Below the pieces are notes generated by a model. That model saw only the letters and a program-made list of their open reading frames with translations, did no database searches and was not told the DNA's origin. The translations under genes were made by a program, and so were the position numbers. Shown one piece after another: positions 28,893 through 37,655 of a stretch of 64,000 nucleotides of DNA. The stretch is from positions 42,245 through 106,244 of the forward strand of contig NZ_JACSQZ010000002.1 of the NCBI RefSeq assembly GCF_014836325.1, in the 5' to 3' direction. Source of the DNA: Clostridium gallinarum. GTDB taxonomy: Bacteria > Bacillota > Clostridia > Clostridiales > Clostridiaceae. How positions within the stretch are numbered: the first letter of the stretch is position 1; every line of letters begins with the position of its first letter.

Positions 28893-29144
28893 ATGTTTGT
28901 TTATAAAACTAAGGGAGTTTGTACAAGCGAAATACATTTAGAGATTGATAATGAAACAATAAAAAAAGTAGATTTTGTTAGAGGTTGTCCTGGAAACTTA
29001 ATAGGAATATCAGCTTTAGTTGTTGGAATGAAGGTTGATGATGCTATTTTAAAATTAAAAGGTATAACTTGTGGAACAAAAGATACATCTTGTCCAGATC
29101 AATTATCTAAAGCTTTAGAAGAATATAAAAAAAGTGAAAATTAG
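28893..29144 (+). CDS. TSCPD-domain protein (TIGR03905-like)
   Basis: This 83-residue protein starts MFVYKTKGVCTSEIHLEID and contains conserved cysteines in RGCPGNL, GITCGTKDTSCPDQLSKAL. The cysteine pattern and the TSCPD segment match the short clostridial TSCPD family, related to a domain found in some ribonucleotide reductases. The function is unknown; metal binding by the cysteines is plausible. TTGGAGG precedes the ATG at correct spacing, so the frame's earlier TTG at 28878 is not the start. Confidence 0.82.
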   Translation: MFVYKTKGVCTSEIHLEIDNETIKKVDFVRGCPGNLIGISALVVGMKVDDAILKLKGITCGTKDTSCPDQLSKALEEYKKSEN

Positions 29145-29171
29145 GGCTATAAAATAGTCCTAATTTTCACT
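29133..29171. terminator. Bidirectional terminator between the TSCPD and amidase genes
   Basis: An 18-bp stem (29133-29150 with 29154-29171, one G-T pair) encloses an AAA loop and includes the TSCPD gene stop. The plus strand continues with TTT. Confidence 0.8.
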
Positions 29172-29172
29172 T

Positions 29173-29823
29173 TTAAAACTTAGTATTTTTATAATTTTTT
29201 ATATTTTTTATTACTTCATTTTTTATTTCATTCATAGGAAAATTTTCTCCCGGACATAATGTATCATAAACATCTCTATGACCAACTATTTTATAAATAT
29301 CATATTTTAAAGTTATATAAGTAGATAAATTTATTAGACTTTCCCATTGTTCTTTAGATAAAGATTCCTCTTCAAAATTACCTTCTAAACAAATACCTAT
29401 TGAATTACTATTTTCTCCTTTTGTATGAGCTCCTTCTGCATTTTCAGGTCTTCCTAAGTATATTTTACCATCCTTTCTAACATAAAAATTATATCCTATA
29501 CCTTTCCAACCTCTTTCCTTATGATAATCATTTATACCTTCTGGACTCCAATAACTTCTTGCACAATGATGATAAATTATTTTATTAGGTTCATTATTAA
29601 ATATTAAATCTTCATTCCAATTGTAATCTAAATCTATTAACTCTAAATTATTTTTTAAATACTCTATATCTATAAATGAAAATTCCGCATTATAATAACT
29701 TCTATAACTTATTTTAAAAATATATCTTATATTATCTTTAACCCCCACTAAAAGAATACTTATAAAAAAAATTATTAATAGAATTACAACTATTTTCTTT
29801 TTTATTTTAATGATTATAAACAT
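29173..29823 (-). CDS. Membrane-anchored N-acetylmuramoyl-L-alanine amidase (PGRP/amidase_2)
   Basis: This 216-residue protein has an N-terminal uncleaved-looking membrane segment (IVVILLIIFFISILLVGV) followed by an extracellular amidase_2 domain. The zinc-site histidines are in IIYHHCARS (about residue 80), EGAHTKG and IVGHRDVYDTLCPG. The catalytic tyrosine-like GIGYNFYVRKDGKIYLGRP and NSIGICLEGNF are conserved. It would cleave the amide between MurNAc and L-Ala in peptidoglycan. The ATG at 29823 has AGGAG eight bases upstream; the frame's TTG at 29841 overlaps that site. Confidence 0.88.
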   Translation of the reverse strand: MFIIIKIKKKIVVILLIIFFISILLVGVKDNIRYIFKISYRSYYNAEFSFIDIEYLKNNLELIDLDYNWNEDLIFNNEPNKIIYHHCARSYWSPEGINDYHKERGWKGIGYNFYVRKDGKIYLGRPENAEGAHTKGENSNSIGICLEGNFEEESLSKEQWESLINLSTYITLKYDIYKIVGHRDVYDTLCPGENFPMNEIKNEVIKNIKNYKNTKF

Positions 29824-29901
29824 TTTAGTTACTCCTAACAATTTGATATATAACTAAAATATTAAAATTGTAGTATAAATATTCTTATGGAAAACATATT
29901 T

Positions 29902-30333
29902 CTAAATATAATATATAATAGTATCTTTAGACTTTTTATAATCATCTACTAAATCTTCTAAAGTTATATTTATAAAATAATCATTTATAATTTTGTTTAT
30001 GTCCTTCCATAAATTTTTATTCACAAAATCTTCCAGTTCATTTTCTTCCTTATCATTTATATCTATAAATATACTGTCACCTTCTAGAACCTTTAATATT
30101 TCTAATATAGTTAATTCACTTATATTTTTCCCTAAAGAATATCCACCTTGGGCTCCTTTTCTACCTACTATTATTCCAGCTTTTCTAAGCAATGAAAATA
30201 TTTGCTCTAAATATCTTTCAGAAATATTTTGTCTTTCTGAAATAGCCTTAATACTAACATTTTCAGAATCCATATTAATAGCTAAGTCAATTAAAGCTCT
30301 TAATCCATATCTTCCTTTAGTTGAAATTTTCAC
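29902..30333 (-). CDS. cymR: Rrf2-family regulator, CymR-like
   Basis: This 143-residue winged-helix regulator starts MKISTKGRYGLRALIDLA, the Rrf2 signature, with the recognition helix in ISERYLEQIFSLLRKAGII. It contains no cysteine at all, so it cannot hold the iron-sulfur cluster used by IscR-type members. The CymR branch senses cysteine through a complex with CysK, and cysK is the adjacent upstream gene. Regulation of cysteine and sulfur uptake genes is therefore likely. It has its own segment after the cysK terminator, so read-through or a separate promoter is needed. Confidence 0.82.
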   Translation of the reverse strand: MKISTKGRYGLRALIDLAINMDSENVSIKAISERQNISERYLEQIFSLLRKAGIIVGRKGAQGGYSLGKNISELTILEILKVLEGDSIFIDINDKEENELEDFVNKNLWKDINKIINDYFINITLEDLVDDYKKSKDTIIYYI

Positions 30334-30369
30334 TTAATCACCTTTTTCTCTTTATTATATATTAATAAT

Positions 30370-30401
30370 AAAAGTCATTACTAGAAATAGCAATGACTTT
30401 T
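30370..30401 (-). terminator. Terminator-like hairpin between cysK and cymR
   Basis: AAAAGTCATT (30370-30379) pairs with AATGACTTTT (30392-30401), with CTA/TAG pairing inside. On the minus strand it is followed by A/T-rich sequence, giving partial termination after cysK. Confidence 0.65.
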
Positions 30402-30406
30402 ACAAA

Positions 30407-31333
30407 TTATTTATACAAATCAGTTGATAAATATCTTTCTCCTGTATCAGGTAAAATTACAACTATATTTTTCCCTTTATTTTCTTCTCTATTTGCGAGT
30501 TCTGTTGCTGCTACAATTGCTGCTCCTGATGATATTCCAACTAGTAATCCTTCAGTTCGTGCTAAATCCTTTGATGCTTTAAAAGCATCCTCATTATCAA
30601 CTTTTATTACTTCATCAATAAGTGCAACATTTAAATTTTTTGGTATAAATCCTGCTCCAATACCTTGAAGTTTATGTGGTCCTGGTTTTCCTCCAGATAT
30701 AACTGGAGAGTTAGTAGGTTCAACAGCTATAATCTTAACATCAGATTTTCTCGATTTTAAAACTTCTCCTATCCCTGTTAAAGTTCCACCTGTCCCAACT
30801 CCAGATACTACTATATCAACTTGTCCATCTGTATCATTCCATATTTCTTCTGCTGTTGTTACTCTATGAATTTCAGGATTTGCTGGATTTTCAAATTGTT
30901 GAAGTATAATTGAATTTTCTATGGAATCCCTTAATTCATTAGCTTTTGAAATAGCTCCCTTCATCCCATCTGCTCCTGGAGTTAATACTAATTCTGCTCC
31001 TAAAGCCTTTAAAAGATTTCTTCTTTCTATACTCATAGTTTCTGGCATAGTTAAAATTAATTTATATCCCTTTGCAGCTGATATATAGGCTAATGCAATT
31101 CCAGTATTCCCACTAGTCGGTTCAATAATTACTGAATCTTTATTTAATAATCCATTTTTTTCTGCAGCCTCTATCATTCCAAATCCTATTCTATCCTTTA
31201 CACTTCCACCTGGATTAAAGTATTCCAGTTTTGCAATTATTTTTCCTAAAGTATTTTTTTCTGCATTATAATTTGATAATTCTAATAATGGCGTATTTCC
31301 TATTAATTGTATTAAGCTATTTGCTATTTTCAT
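30407..31333 (-). CDS. cysK: Cysteine synthase A (O-acetylserine sulfhydrylase)
   Basis: This 308-residue PLP enzyme makes cysteine from O-acetylserine and sulfide. The PLP lysine lies in [14 protein letters not shown] (about residue 43). The substrate loop is [14 protein letters not shown] (about 70), the phosphate-binding loop is [12 protein letters not shown] (about 175), and [11 protein letters not shown] follows. The C-terminus [11 protein letters not shown] is typical of CysK. It is the first gene of a short sulfur-control locus with cymR. CysK is also the signalling partner of CymR in related Firmicutes. Confidence 0.95.
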   Translation of the reverse strand: MKIANSLIQLIGNTPLLELSNYNAEKNTLGKIIAKLEYFNPGGSVKDRIGFGMIEAAEKNGLLNKDSVIIEPTSGNTGIALAYISAAKGYKLILTMPETMSIERRNLLKALGAELVLTPGADGMKGAISKANELRDSIENSIILQQFENPANPEIHRVTTAEEIWNDTDGQVDIVVSGVGTGGTLTGIGEVLKSRKSDVKIIAVEPTNSPVISGGKPGPHKLQGIGAGFIPKNLNVALIDEVIKVDNEDAFKASKDLARTEGLLVGISSGAAIVAATELANREENKGKNIVVILPDTGERYLSTDLYK

Positions 31334-31358
31334 ATTAACCTCTCCTTTTATTCCTACT

Positions 31359-31414
31359 ATTCCGATATGTTTATTTCTTAATAATATAATACTCCACTTT
31401 TTACCTTTTGTGAA
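31359..31414 (-). promoter_or_regulatory. cysK promoter with possible CymR box
   Basis: On the minus strand TTCACA (31414-31409), a 17-base spacer and TATTAT (31391-31386) form a promoter. Just after the predicted start, repeated GGAAT sequences (31364-31355 region, within ATATCGGAATAG) resemble half of a CymR-type box in a repressing position. The operator is tentative. Confidence 0.4.
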
Positions 31415-31434
31415 TACCTTTTTTAAAATAAATT

Positions 31435-31468
31435 AAAAAACTTGCATCCTTAGAGATACAAGTTTTTT
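31435..31468 (-). terminator. Terminator of the first TDT transporter gene
   Basis: AAAAAACTTG and CAAGTTTTTT form the outer stem with ATC/GAT pairing inside. The minus strand continues with a T-run toward cysK. Confidence 0.8.
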
Positions 31469-31475
31469 TAATTTA

Positions 31476-32423
31476 TTATTTATTTTTTACTGCATTTAAA
31501 AATAATTTGAAAAAGTTAAACATAACAAATGATATTATGGCTGTAGTTATATAAAGTTGTATTCCTGATATTTGCTTTATTACATTACCAAAACCCTCAT
31601 AGCCAGAATTACTTACGAAAGTAGCCATTTTCATCGATGCTAAAATTCCTATAGCCATTGGGAATGTTAATCCCGCAAAAGCTGGAGTAAATTTAAATGA
31701 AAAGAATCCTGGAAGCTTGTACACTACAAATAAAAGAGTAATAAATACAACTAAATATAGAGGATATATTACAAATTTATTTGGATTTTCTACAATATTT
31801 AAATAACAAACTACACAAAGACTAGATGGTGCAAGCAATATAGCTTGAGTATGATATAAAGCATCTTTTAAAGGTAGTTTTATTAATCTAATTATCATAA
31901 ATGGCATAATAAGAATTAAAACTAAAATTCCATAATACAATACTATTTTATTTATAAAAGGTTCTTTCATAGAAGCTCCCACTACAACAGAAACCATTAT
32001 TCCATTATAGGTTACAAACCAGCTTGGTACAAAAGTATCTTTATTAATTCCTTTAATAACATTTCTATATGTAAATATTAATATATGAATTGCATGTAAT
32101 CCTAATCCAATTCCCCATAAACTTTTACCTACAAAATTATTATATTCAAAATAATAGGATCCAAGTATCATAGTTATCATTGTAAAACCAGCATATAAAC
32201 TCGATGGTACTGTATTAGAATACTCTTTTTTACAAGTATCTGTAAATGAGAAAATTTTAACTAAGTAAACTAATAAAACACCAGTTGCTATCCACATTGT
32301 TATATGTCTTATCCAACTATATCCTAAACTGGAATAAATATTAGATAATGTAGCCGCTCCAACCATAGTAGGTAATAATGGCACCGGAATATTCTCTGTT
32401 TTTTTCAGCAAATTTTTATTCAT
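31476..32423 (-). CDS. TDT-family (TehA/SLAC1-like) transporter, copy 1
   Basis: This 315-residue integral membrane protein has about ten predicted helices and belongs to the tellurite-resistance/dicarboxylate transporter (TDT) family, whose fold is that of the TehA and plant SLAC1 anion channels. Conserved elements are PVPLLPTMVGAATLSNIY at the start, TVPSSLYAGFTM, VPSWFVTYNGIM, LLAPSSLCVVCYL and FAGLTFPMAIG. The phenylalanine of the last motif lies in the region of the channel gate of TehA. It has its own promoter with a CRP/FNR-type palindrome. Its neighbour at 32.8 kb is a close paralogue attached to the nar cassette. Substrate is not proven; nitrate or nitrite is suggested by context. 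Confidence 0.85.
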   Translation of the reverse strand: MNKNLLKKTENIPVPLLPTMVGAATLSNIYSSLGYSWIRHITMWIATGVLLVYLVKIFSFTDTCKKEYSNTVPSSLYAGFTMITMILGSYYFEYNNFVGKSLWGIGLGLHAIHILIFTYRNVIKGINKDTFVPSWFVTYNGIMVSVVVGASMKEPFINKIVLYYGILVLILIMPFMIIRLIKLPLKDALYHTQAILLAPSSLCVVCYLNIVENPNKFVIYPLYLVVFITLLFVVYKLPGFFSFKFTPAFAGLTFPMAIGILASMKMATFVSNSGYEGFGNVIKQISGIQLYITTAIISFVMFNFFKLFLNAVKNK

Positions 32424-32533
32424 TTTTTCCTCCCGAATTAATTAAATAATTTTAAAATTAACTTTATCTTTTGTTTATTGTTAATTTTTTCACTTAAATT
32501 TATATAATAATTTCAAAAAAATATTTCTTCTTA

Positions 32534-32575
32534 ATTATACTACTTTAAAATATTAATTCTGTGATATTAATCACA
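32534..32575 (-). promoter_or_regulatory. CRP/FNR-family operator and promoter for TDT copy 1
   Basis: The perfect palindrome TGTGATATTAATCACA (32560-32575) has its centre about 41 bases upstream of the start predicted from TATAAT (minus strand, 32539-32534). This is the class II activator position. The same half-sites and spacing occur upstream of the second nar cassette. A HcpR-like or other CRP/FNR regulator is the likely ligand. Confidence 0.75.
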
Positions 32576-32636
32576 TTTTTTATTTAATATTAAAAAAGTT
32601 ATATAATTATATAAAAAAATTAAAGTATCATTTAAG

Positions 32637-32654
32637 ATCCATCTAATGATGGAT
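32637..32654. other. Short hairpin in the gap between the two TDT genes
   Basis: ATCCATC, TAAT and GATGGAT form a perfect 7-bp stem inside the 344-base gap. Its role is unclear. Apart from it, the operator at 32.56 kb and the terminator at 32.74 kb, the gap is AT-rich without visible features. Confidence 0.4.
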
Positions 32655-32729
32655 ACCATTTTAATTTTCTACTAGTAACTAAATTGACTTTTTCCGCCAA
32701 GTTTTATCCATCCTTAGCACACATAAAAA

Positions 32730-32758
32730 ATAAGATGCTATAAAAAATAGCATCTTAT
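32730..32758 (-). terminator. Terminator of the downstream nar operon (after TDT copy 2)
   Basis: ATAAGATGCTAT (32730-32741) pairs perfectly with ATAGCATCTTAT (32747-32758). The minus strand continues with TTTTTTATG. It separates the two TDT transcripts. Confidence 0.85.
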
Positions 32759-32767
32759 TCTCATTCT

Positions 32768-33721
32768 TTAATGAACATCTTTATAACTTTTAAATAATAA
32801 ATATACAAATTTATATAAAACAAAGGCTATTATTGTAGTTGTTATATATATTTGTATTCCACTAACTTCTTTTGTAATATATGATAAGTATTTATATCCT
32901 ATACTTTGAAAATAAGATGATACTTTTATTGAAGCAACTATCCCTATTGCCATAGGAAAAGTTAATCCTGCAAATCCAGGTGTAAAAGTATAAGAAAAAA
33001 ACTTAGGTAACATATATATAATAAATGCTAATGTTGAAATTATTATTATATATAATATATAAATTATATATTTATTAGGATTATCAATAAAATTTAAATA
33101 AGTAACTAAACAAAGACTAGAAGGAGCTAACAATATAGCTTGAGTATGAAATAATGCTTCTTTTAATGGCTCTTTTCTCAATCTTCTAATCATAAAAGGT
33201 AAAATAATTATAAATATAATTATCCCATAATAAACAACTATTTTACATATAAAAGGTACATTCATAGGCTTTCCAACCACTGCTGAAACCATTATTCCAT
33301 TATAGGTTACAAACCAACTTGGAACAAATGTTTCTCTATCGATTCCAGTTATTACATTTCTATAAGTAAAAACTATTATATGAATTGCATGTAATACTAA
33401 TCCTATATACCATAATGATTTTCCAATAAAATTATTGTATGTAAAATAATAAGATCCTAGTATCATTAATATCATTGTAAATCCAGCATATAAACTTGAA
33501 GGAACAGTATTACTGTATTCGCTTTTACAAGTATCAAAATATAAAGTAATTTTGATTATATATGCTATTACTATAGCTGTAGCTGACCACATTGTTATAT
33601 GCCTTATCCAATTATATCCTAAAGTTTGATAAACATTAGATAATGTTGCTGCTCCTACCATAGTAGGCAATATAGGAACTGGCATATTCTCAATCTTTTT
33701 TATAGTGGATTTTAATATCAT
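32768..33721 (-). CDS. TDT-family (TehA/SLAC1-like) transporter, copy 2
   Basis: This 317-residue paralogue of the neighbouring TDT protein shares the same landmarks (PVPILPTMVGAATLSNVY, TVPSSLYAGFTM, VPSWFVTYNGIM, LLAPSSLCLVTYL, FAGLTFPMAIG) and about ten transmembrane helices. It begins 20 bases after the narC-type gene and so is the fourth gene of that nar operon. Annotation pipelines often name this family after C4-dicarboxylate or tellurite transport. Operonic linkage to nitrate reductase argues instead for nitrate uptake or nitrite efflux; this is inference. Confidence 0.85.
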   Translation of the reverse strand: MILKSTIKKIENMPVPILPTMVGAATLSNVYQTLGYNWIRHITMWSATAIVIAYIIKITLYFDTCKSEYSNTVPSSLYAGFTMILMILGSYYFTYNNFIGKSLWYIGLVLHAIHIIVFTYRNVITGIDRETFVPSWFVTYNGIMVSAVVGKPMNVPFICKIVVYYGIIIFIIILPFMIRRLRKEPLKEALFHTQAILLAPSSLCLVTYLNFIDNPNKYIIYILYIIIISTLAFIIYMLPKFFSYTFTPGFAGLTFPMAIGIVASIKVSSYFQSIGYKYLSYITKEVSGIQIYITTTIIAFVLYKFVYLLFKSYKDVH

Positions 33722-33741
33722 AAATTCACCTACTTTATTTA

Positions 33742-34965
33742 TTAATAAACAAATTGTAAATCTCTAGTTTCATTAAAGAAATCAGAATAATCTATATCAA
33801 ATAGTGGCTTTTTAACTCTATTAACATTTATTTTTTCTTTAATTAACTGAGTTAATACTCCTACATAGGATAAGTCACCTTGAATTATAGCACCATAAAT
33901 TTCTCCATCTTTATAAATTATCTTTTTATAATCTTTACCATCAATATCTATGACTTCTTCATATGTATCATCAGGCTTCACAACTACACCAAGAGACATA
34001 GTTGCTAATCCACAAAAATTCATTGTATTTTTACTTCCAAAAAAATCTTCCATGTATGTTTCTTTACCTACCATATTATTAGCTGCTATTATTCCTTCTT
34101 TTACTGCTGTAGGCCATATTGGATTTCTTCCTGTTATATCTCCTGCACCATACACATCTTTAACATTTGTTTCTCCCTTTTCATTTATTATTAGTCCGAA
34201 TTTATCGCATTCTATACCACTATCCTTTAAAAAGCCAACATTAGCTCTTACTCCTGCACATGCAATAATAAATTCACAAGGAATTTCTTCACCAGTATTT
34301 AATTTTATTGCAGTAGGATTATTATCATTATCAACTATTACTTTTTCTGCTCTTACTCCAAATTTCAAATTTACTCCTTCTTTTATTAACCTTTCTTCAT
34401 ATGCACTAGCTGCATATTTATCTAGTTGCAAAGGAAGTAATCTATCTCCCATTTCTATTAAAGTTATATTGACATCATAATGTAATAATCCTGCTAAAGC
34501 ATCTACTCCAACAAGTCCTGCGCCAAGTATAGCTATATTCTTAACCTTTTTTGCCATTTCCTTAATTTTTATTACATCATCTAAATTTCTAAGTCCAATA
34601 ACATTATTAGCACTTCTTAAATTTTCTATTGGAGGTAAGAATGATGATGATCCTGTTGCAAGTAAAACTTTATCATAATTTATATTTTGACCATTATCTA
34701 AAGTTAAGCTTTTTTCTTTTATATCTATAGAAATTACTTCTCTACCTTTAATCCATTCTATTTTATACATTTCAAAGAAATTATCTGGTGTAAAATCTAA
34801 ATCTTCTATATCTCTTCGACCATCTAAAAAATGATGTAATATACATCTTGAATAAACATATGTATCTTTTGATATCAATATTATTTCACATTCCTTATTA
34901 AATTGTCTAATAGCTCTTGCCGCATTAATTCCTGAAGCTGATGCTCCTACAATTACATATTTCAT
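33742..34965 (-). CDS. narC: NarC-type NAD(P)H:FAD oxidoreductase of nitrate reduction, copy 1
   Basis: This 407-residue flavoprotein of the pyridine-nucleotide disulfide oxidoreductase superfamily starts MKYVIVGASASGINAARAI, its FAD site. The NAD(P)H site is IAILGAGLVGVDALAGL (about residue 147). YGAGDITGRNPIWPTAVKEG carries the second FAD contact, and a C-terminal domain covers about residues 310-400. It presumably passes electrons from NAD(P)H to the ferredoxin subunit and nitrate reductase. The ATG at 34965 overlaps the narB stop (TAATG), so the open frame's upstream extension is excluded. TDT copy 2 follows. Confidence 0.88.
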   Translation of the reverse strand: MKYVIVGASASGINAARAIRQFNKECEIILISKDTYVYSRCILHHFLDGRRDIEDLDFTPDNFFEMYKIEWIKGREVISIDIKEKSLTLDNGQNINYDKVLLATGSSSFLPPIENLRSANNVIGLRNLDDVIKIKEMAKKVKNIAILGAGLVGVDALAGLLHYDVNITLIEMGDRLLPLQLDKYAASAYEERLIKEGVNLKFGVRAEKVIVDNDNNPTAIKLNTGEEIPCEFIIACAGVRANVGFLKDSGIECDKFGLIINEKGETNVKDVYGAGDITGRNPIWPTAVKEGIIAANNMVGKETYMEDFFGSKNTMNFCGLATMSLGVVVKPDDTYEEVIDIDGKDYKKIIYKDGEIYGAIIQGDLSYVGVLTQLIKEKINVNRVKKPLFDIDYSDFFNETRDLQFVY

Positions 34966-35378
34966 TATCCTTCTACCTCCTCTAATGTTAATGCTCCCAT
35001 AGGACATTTATCTACACATTGAGGATATTTACTTTCCGTAGATAAACACATATCACATTTCATTACTTCTCTATTTGTTTGATAATCCATTTTTAAAACT
35101 CCATATGGACATGCCATTATACACATATAACAAGTTGCACACCTACTTTTATCATAAATAACATATCCTGTTTCATCATCCCTTCTCATTGCACCAGTTG
35201 GGCAAGCATATACACATTCAGGTCTTGTGCAATGTCTACAATATATTGGAGAATATCTCCCTTCACTATTAATTACAATTCTTCCTCTTGTATCCCTACA
35301 TCCATGTGAAACTTTACAAGCTGTAGTACAAGTTAAACAACCAATACATTTTTTTCTATTAATTTTAATTCTCTTCAT
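34965..35378 (-). CDS. narB: NarB-type four-cluster ferredoxin subunit, copy 1
   Basis: This 137-residue protein has four cysteine groups typical of electron-transfer subunits of the DMSO-reductase superfamily: CIGCLTCTTACK, CRHCTRPECVYACP, CATCYMCIMACP and CDMCLSTESKYPQCVDKCP. Four [4Fe-4S] clusters are therefore expected. It lacks a signal peptide, so the complex is cytoplasmic. The ATG at 35378 has AAGGTGA upstream and overlaps the narA gene by 14 bases. The narC ATG overlaps its stop. Confidence 0.9.
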   Translation of the reverse strand: MKRIKINRKKCIGCLTCTTACKVSHGCRDTRGRIVINSEGRYSPIYCRHCTRPECVYACPTGAMRRDDETGYVIYDKSRCATCYMCIMACPYGVLKMDYQTNREVMKCDMCLSTESKYPQCVDKCPMGALTLEEVEG

Positions 35379-37470
35379 AATCGTCACCTTTTATCTTTTC
35401 TATTTTAACTGGAGCATACTTATAATTTGGTTCCTTAGAATATGTATCAAAAATAGAAGGTAATATTGAATTTGCCTCAATATAATGCATAGGTGCATAA
35501 ATATGATTCTTCTTAACTGCTCTGCTTAGTTTAACTAAGAAACTATTACTAATTCCATTAGGAGAAGTCACCTTAACTAAATCATTTTCTTTTATATCAA
35601 GTTCTTCTGCTAAATCAGTATTTAAATTTATATAGCCTTCCTTAACAATTATAGCTTCAACATCTGGTATTTCCCTTGTTCTAGTTTGAGTATGCCATTG
35701 ACCTACAGTAGCTCTACCAGTATTTAAAATATATGGATACTCCTCATCTACTTCATATGGTGGTTTCATAATATCTTCATATATAAATTTAGCCTTTTTA
35801 TTCGGAGTATAGAATTTTCCATCTTCAAACAATCTTCTTTGCTCTCCTTCAATTTTTGTACCTTCTTTACATGGCCATTGTACTCCCTTAGATCCATTTA
35901 AAGCATCATAATCAACACCTGTAATATCACAAGGCATTCCTTTAGAACATTTTTTTAATATTTCAAAAGCGTCTTTAGGGGTCTTCCATTTATCTAACAT
36001 TTTACCCATACCTAAAGCTTTTCCTATCCCAAGCATAATATCATAATCACTTAATTCATCTTTTTTCTTTTCCAATACAGGCTGAACCTTAGATAATCTT
36101 CTTTCAGTATTAATTATAAGTCCTTGCTTTTTTAAGCCACTTGTTGAAGGAAGTATTAAATGAGCATATCTTGCTGTTTCAGTATCACTATATATATCTT
36201 GAACAGCTAAAAATTCAAGCTTTTTAGCAGCTTCTTTAAATTCTAAATCATTAATCCAAGACACTAAAGGATTAGTTGCTAAAACCCATAAAGCTTTAAT
36301 TTCACCTTTATTTATTCCATCAACTATTTCGTTATATGGTATAGTAGGCTTTTTAGGTAATAGACTTTCATCTATTTCTAAAATTTCAGCTACTGCTTTC
36401 CTTCTTTTTTCATCACTATACTCACCACCACCATATAAGCCAGTTGTATTACTAAATAATCTAGATCCCATTGCATTACATTGACCAGTTATAGAATTAG
36501 GTCCAGTTCCAGGTTTTCCTATATTACCTGTCATTAAAGCCAAATTAATTATGGCTTGTGCTGTTCTTACAGCTTGAAATCCTTGATTTACTCCCATAGT
36601 CCACCAAAAAGAAACTTTTTCACCTTTATGTATTATTTCTGCAAGTTCTAATACTTTTCCCTTTGATATTCCTGTATATTCTTCTACATCATTAACATCG
36701 TATTGTTTAACATGATTTTTAAATCCTTCAAAATCTTCTGTACTATTTTTAATGAACTCTTCATCAATCCATCCTTTTTGAATTAGTATATTTGATAAAG
36801 TATATAATAATCTTATATCAGACTTCGGATTAACATCTATCCACATATCAGCTTTTGTAGCAGATTCACTTTTTCTTGGATCTATTACTATTACTTTTTT
36901 ATCCTTATTTTTATTTTTTGCAATTCTACTCCATAGTATTGGATGAGCAACTATAGGATTACATCCAATAAAAATCATTACATCTGAATGTTCTAAATCC
37001 TCTAAGGTATAAGGTGGCGCATCAAATCCAAAACTTTGTTTATAGGCTACTACTGCTGTAGCCATGCATAGTCTTGTATTACCATCTCCATTTCCGCCTA
37101 AAAAAGTTCTTCCTATATGACCTGCCAATGCCATTTCTTCACTTAAAAGCTGACCAGTACTTAAAAAAGCAAAACTTTCTTTTCCATGCTCATCTTGAAT
37201 ACTTTTTACTCTTTCTGCAAAAATATTAAAAGCCTCATCCCAAGATATATGTTCTAAATTTCCTTGCTCATTTCTAAGCAATGGTAATACCGGATTTTCA
37301 TATATTGTATTTTGTTTATCTAAATTTAGTCCTTTTACACAACAAAATCCTTTATTAATCGGATAATCTTCTGCTGGTTTAACCCTTTCAATAAATCCAT
37401 TTTCATTAACGTGAAAATCAAAGTTACACGCTATAGAACAGTAATTACAAGTAGACCTTACAACCTTCAT
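35365..37470 (-). CDS. narA: Molybdopterin-dependent nitrate reductase catalytic subunit, copy 1
   Basis: This 701-residue enzyme of the DMSO-reductase family is the catalytic subunit of the clostridial cytoplasmic nitrate reductase. The N-terminal [4Fe-4S] ligands are in STCNYCSIACNFDFH with the fourth in KGFCCVKGLN. A cysteine in GNTRLCMATAVVAYKQSFG (about residue 133) is the likely Mo ligand, as in NapA/NasA. The bis-MGD site includes GNIGKPGTGPNSITGQCNAMGSR. No twin-arginine signal is present. It starts 135 bases beyond the MOSC-gene terminator and heads the narA-narB-narC-TDT operon. It is a paralogue of the 45-47 kb gene. Confidence 0.93.
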   Translation of the reverse strand: MKVVRSTCNYCSIACNFDFHVNENGFIERVKPAEDYPINKGFCCVKGLNLDKQNTIYENPVLPLLRNEQGNLEHISWDEAFNIFAERVKSIQDEHGKESFAFLSTGQLLSEEMALAGHIGRTFLGGNGDGNTRLCMATAVVAYKQSFGFDAPPYTLEDLEHSDVMIFIGCNPIVAHPILWSRIAKNKNKDKKVIVIDPRKSESATKADMWIDVNPKSDIRLLYTLSNILIQKGWIDEEFIKNSTEDFEGFKNHVKQYDVNDVEEYTGISKGKVLELAEIIHKGEKVSFWWTMGVNQGFQAVRTAQAIINLALMTGNIGKPGTGPNSITGQCNAMGSRLFSNTTGLYGGGEYSDEKRRKAVAEILEIDESLLPKKPTIPYNEIVDGINKGEIKALWVLATNPLVSWINDLEFKEAAKKLEFLAVQDIYSDTETARYAHLILPSTSGLKKQGLIINTERRLSKVQPVLEKKKDELSDYDIMLGIGKALGMGKMLDKWKTPKDAFEILKKCSKGMPCDITGVDYDALNGSKGVQWPCKEGTKIEGEQRRLFEDGKFYTPNKKAKFIYEDIMKPPYEVDEEYPYILNTGRATVGQWHTQTRTREIPDVEAIIVKEGYINLNTDLAEELDIKENDLVKVTSPNGISNSFLVKLSRAVKKNHIYAPMHYIEANSILPSIFDTYSKEPNYKYAPVKIEKIKGDDYEEN

Positions 37471-37605
37471 AATTTTTCTCCTTTAATTTCTTATGGTTTT
37501 TATAATTAGTATTACTAGTATTTGCTTACTATATTCATTTATTTTGATAAATACTTATAATATGTATAGTTAATCCTAATTAATTATTTTATACTTTGTA
37601 ATAAA

Positions 37606-37644
37606 TAAAAAATGCTAGAAATACTTTTTAGTATCTCTAGCATT
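37606..37644 (-). terminator. Terminator of the Moco biosynthesis operon
   Basis: AATGCTAGAAATAC (37611-37624) pairs with GTATCTCTAGCATT (37631-37644) with one mismatch. The minus strand then runs into TTTTTTATTT. It lies just after the MOSC gene and before the downstream nar operon. Confidence 0.85.
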
Positions 37645-37655
37645 CTTTTTATATT

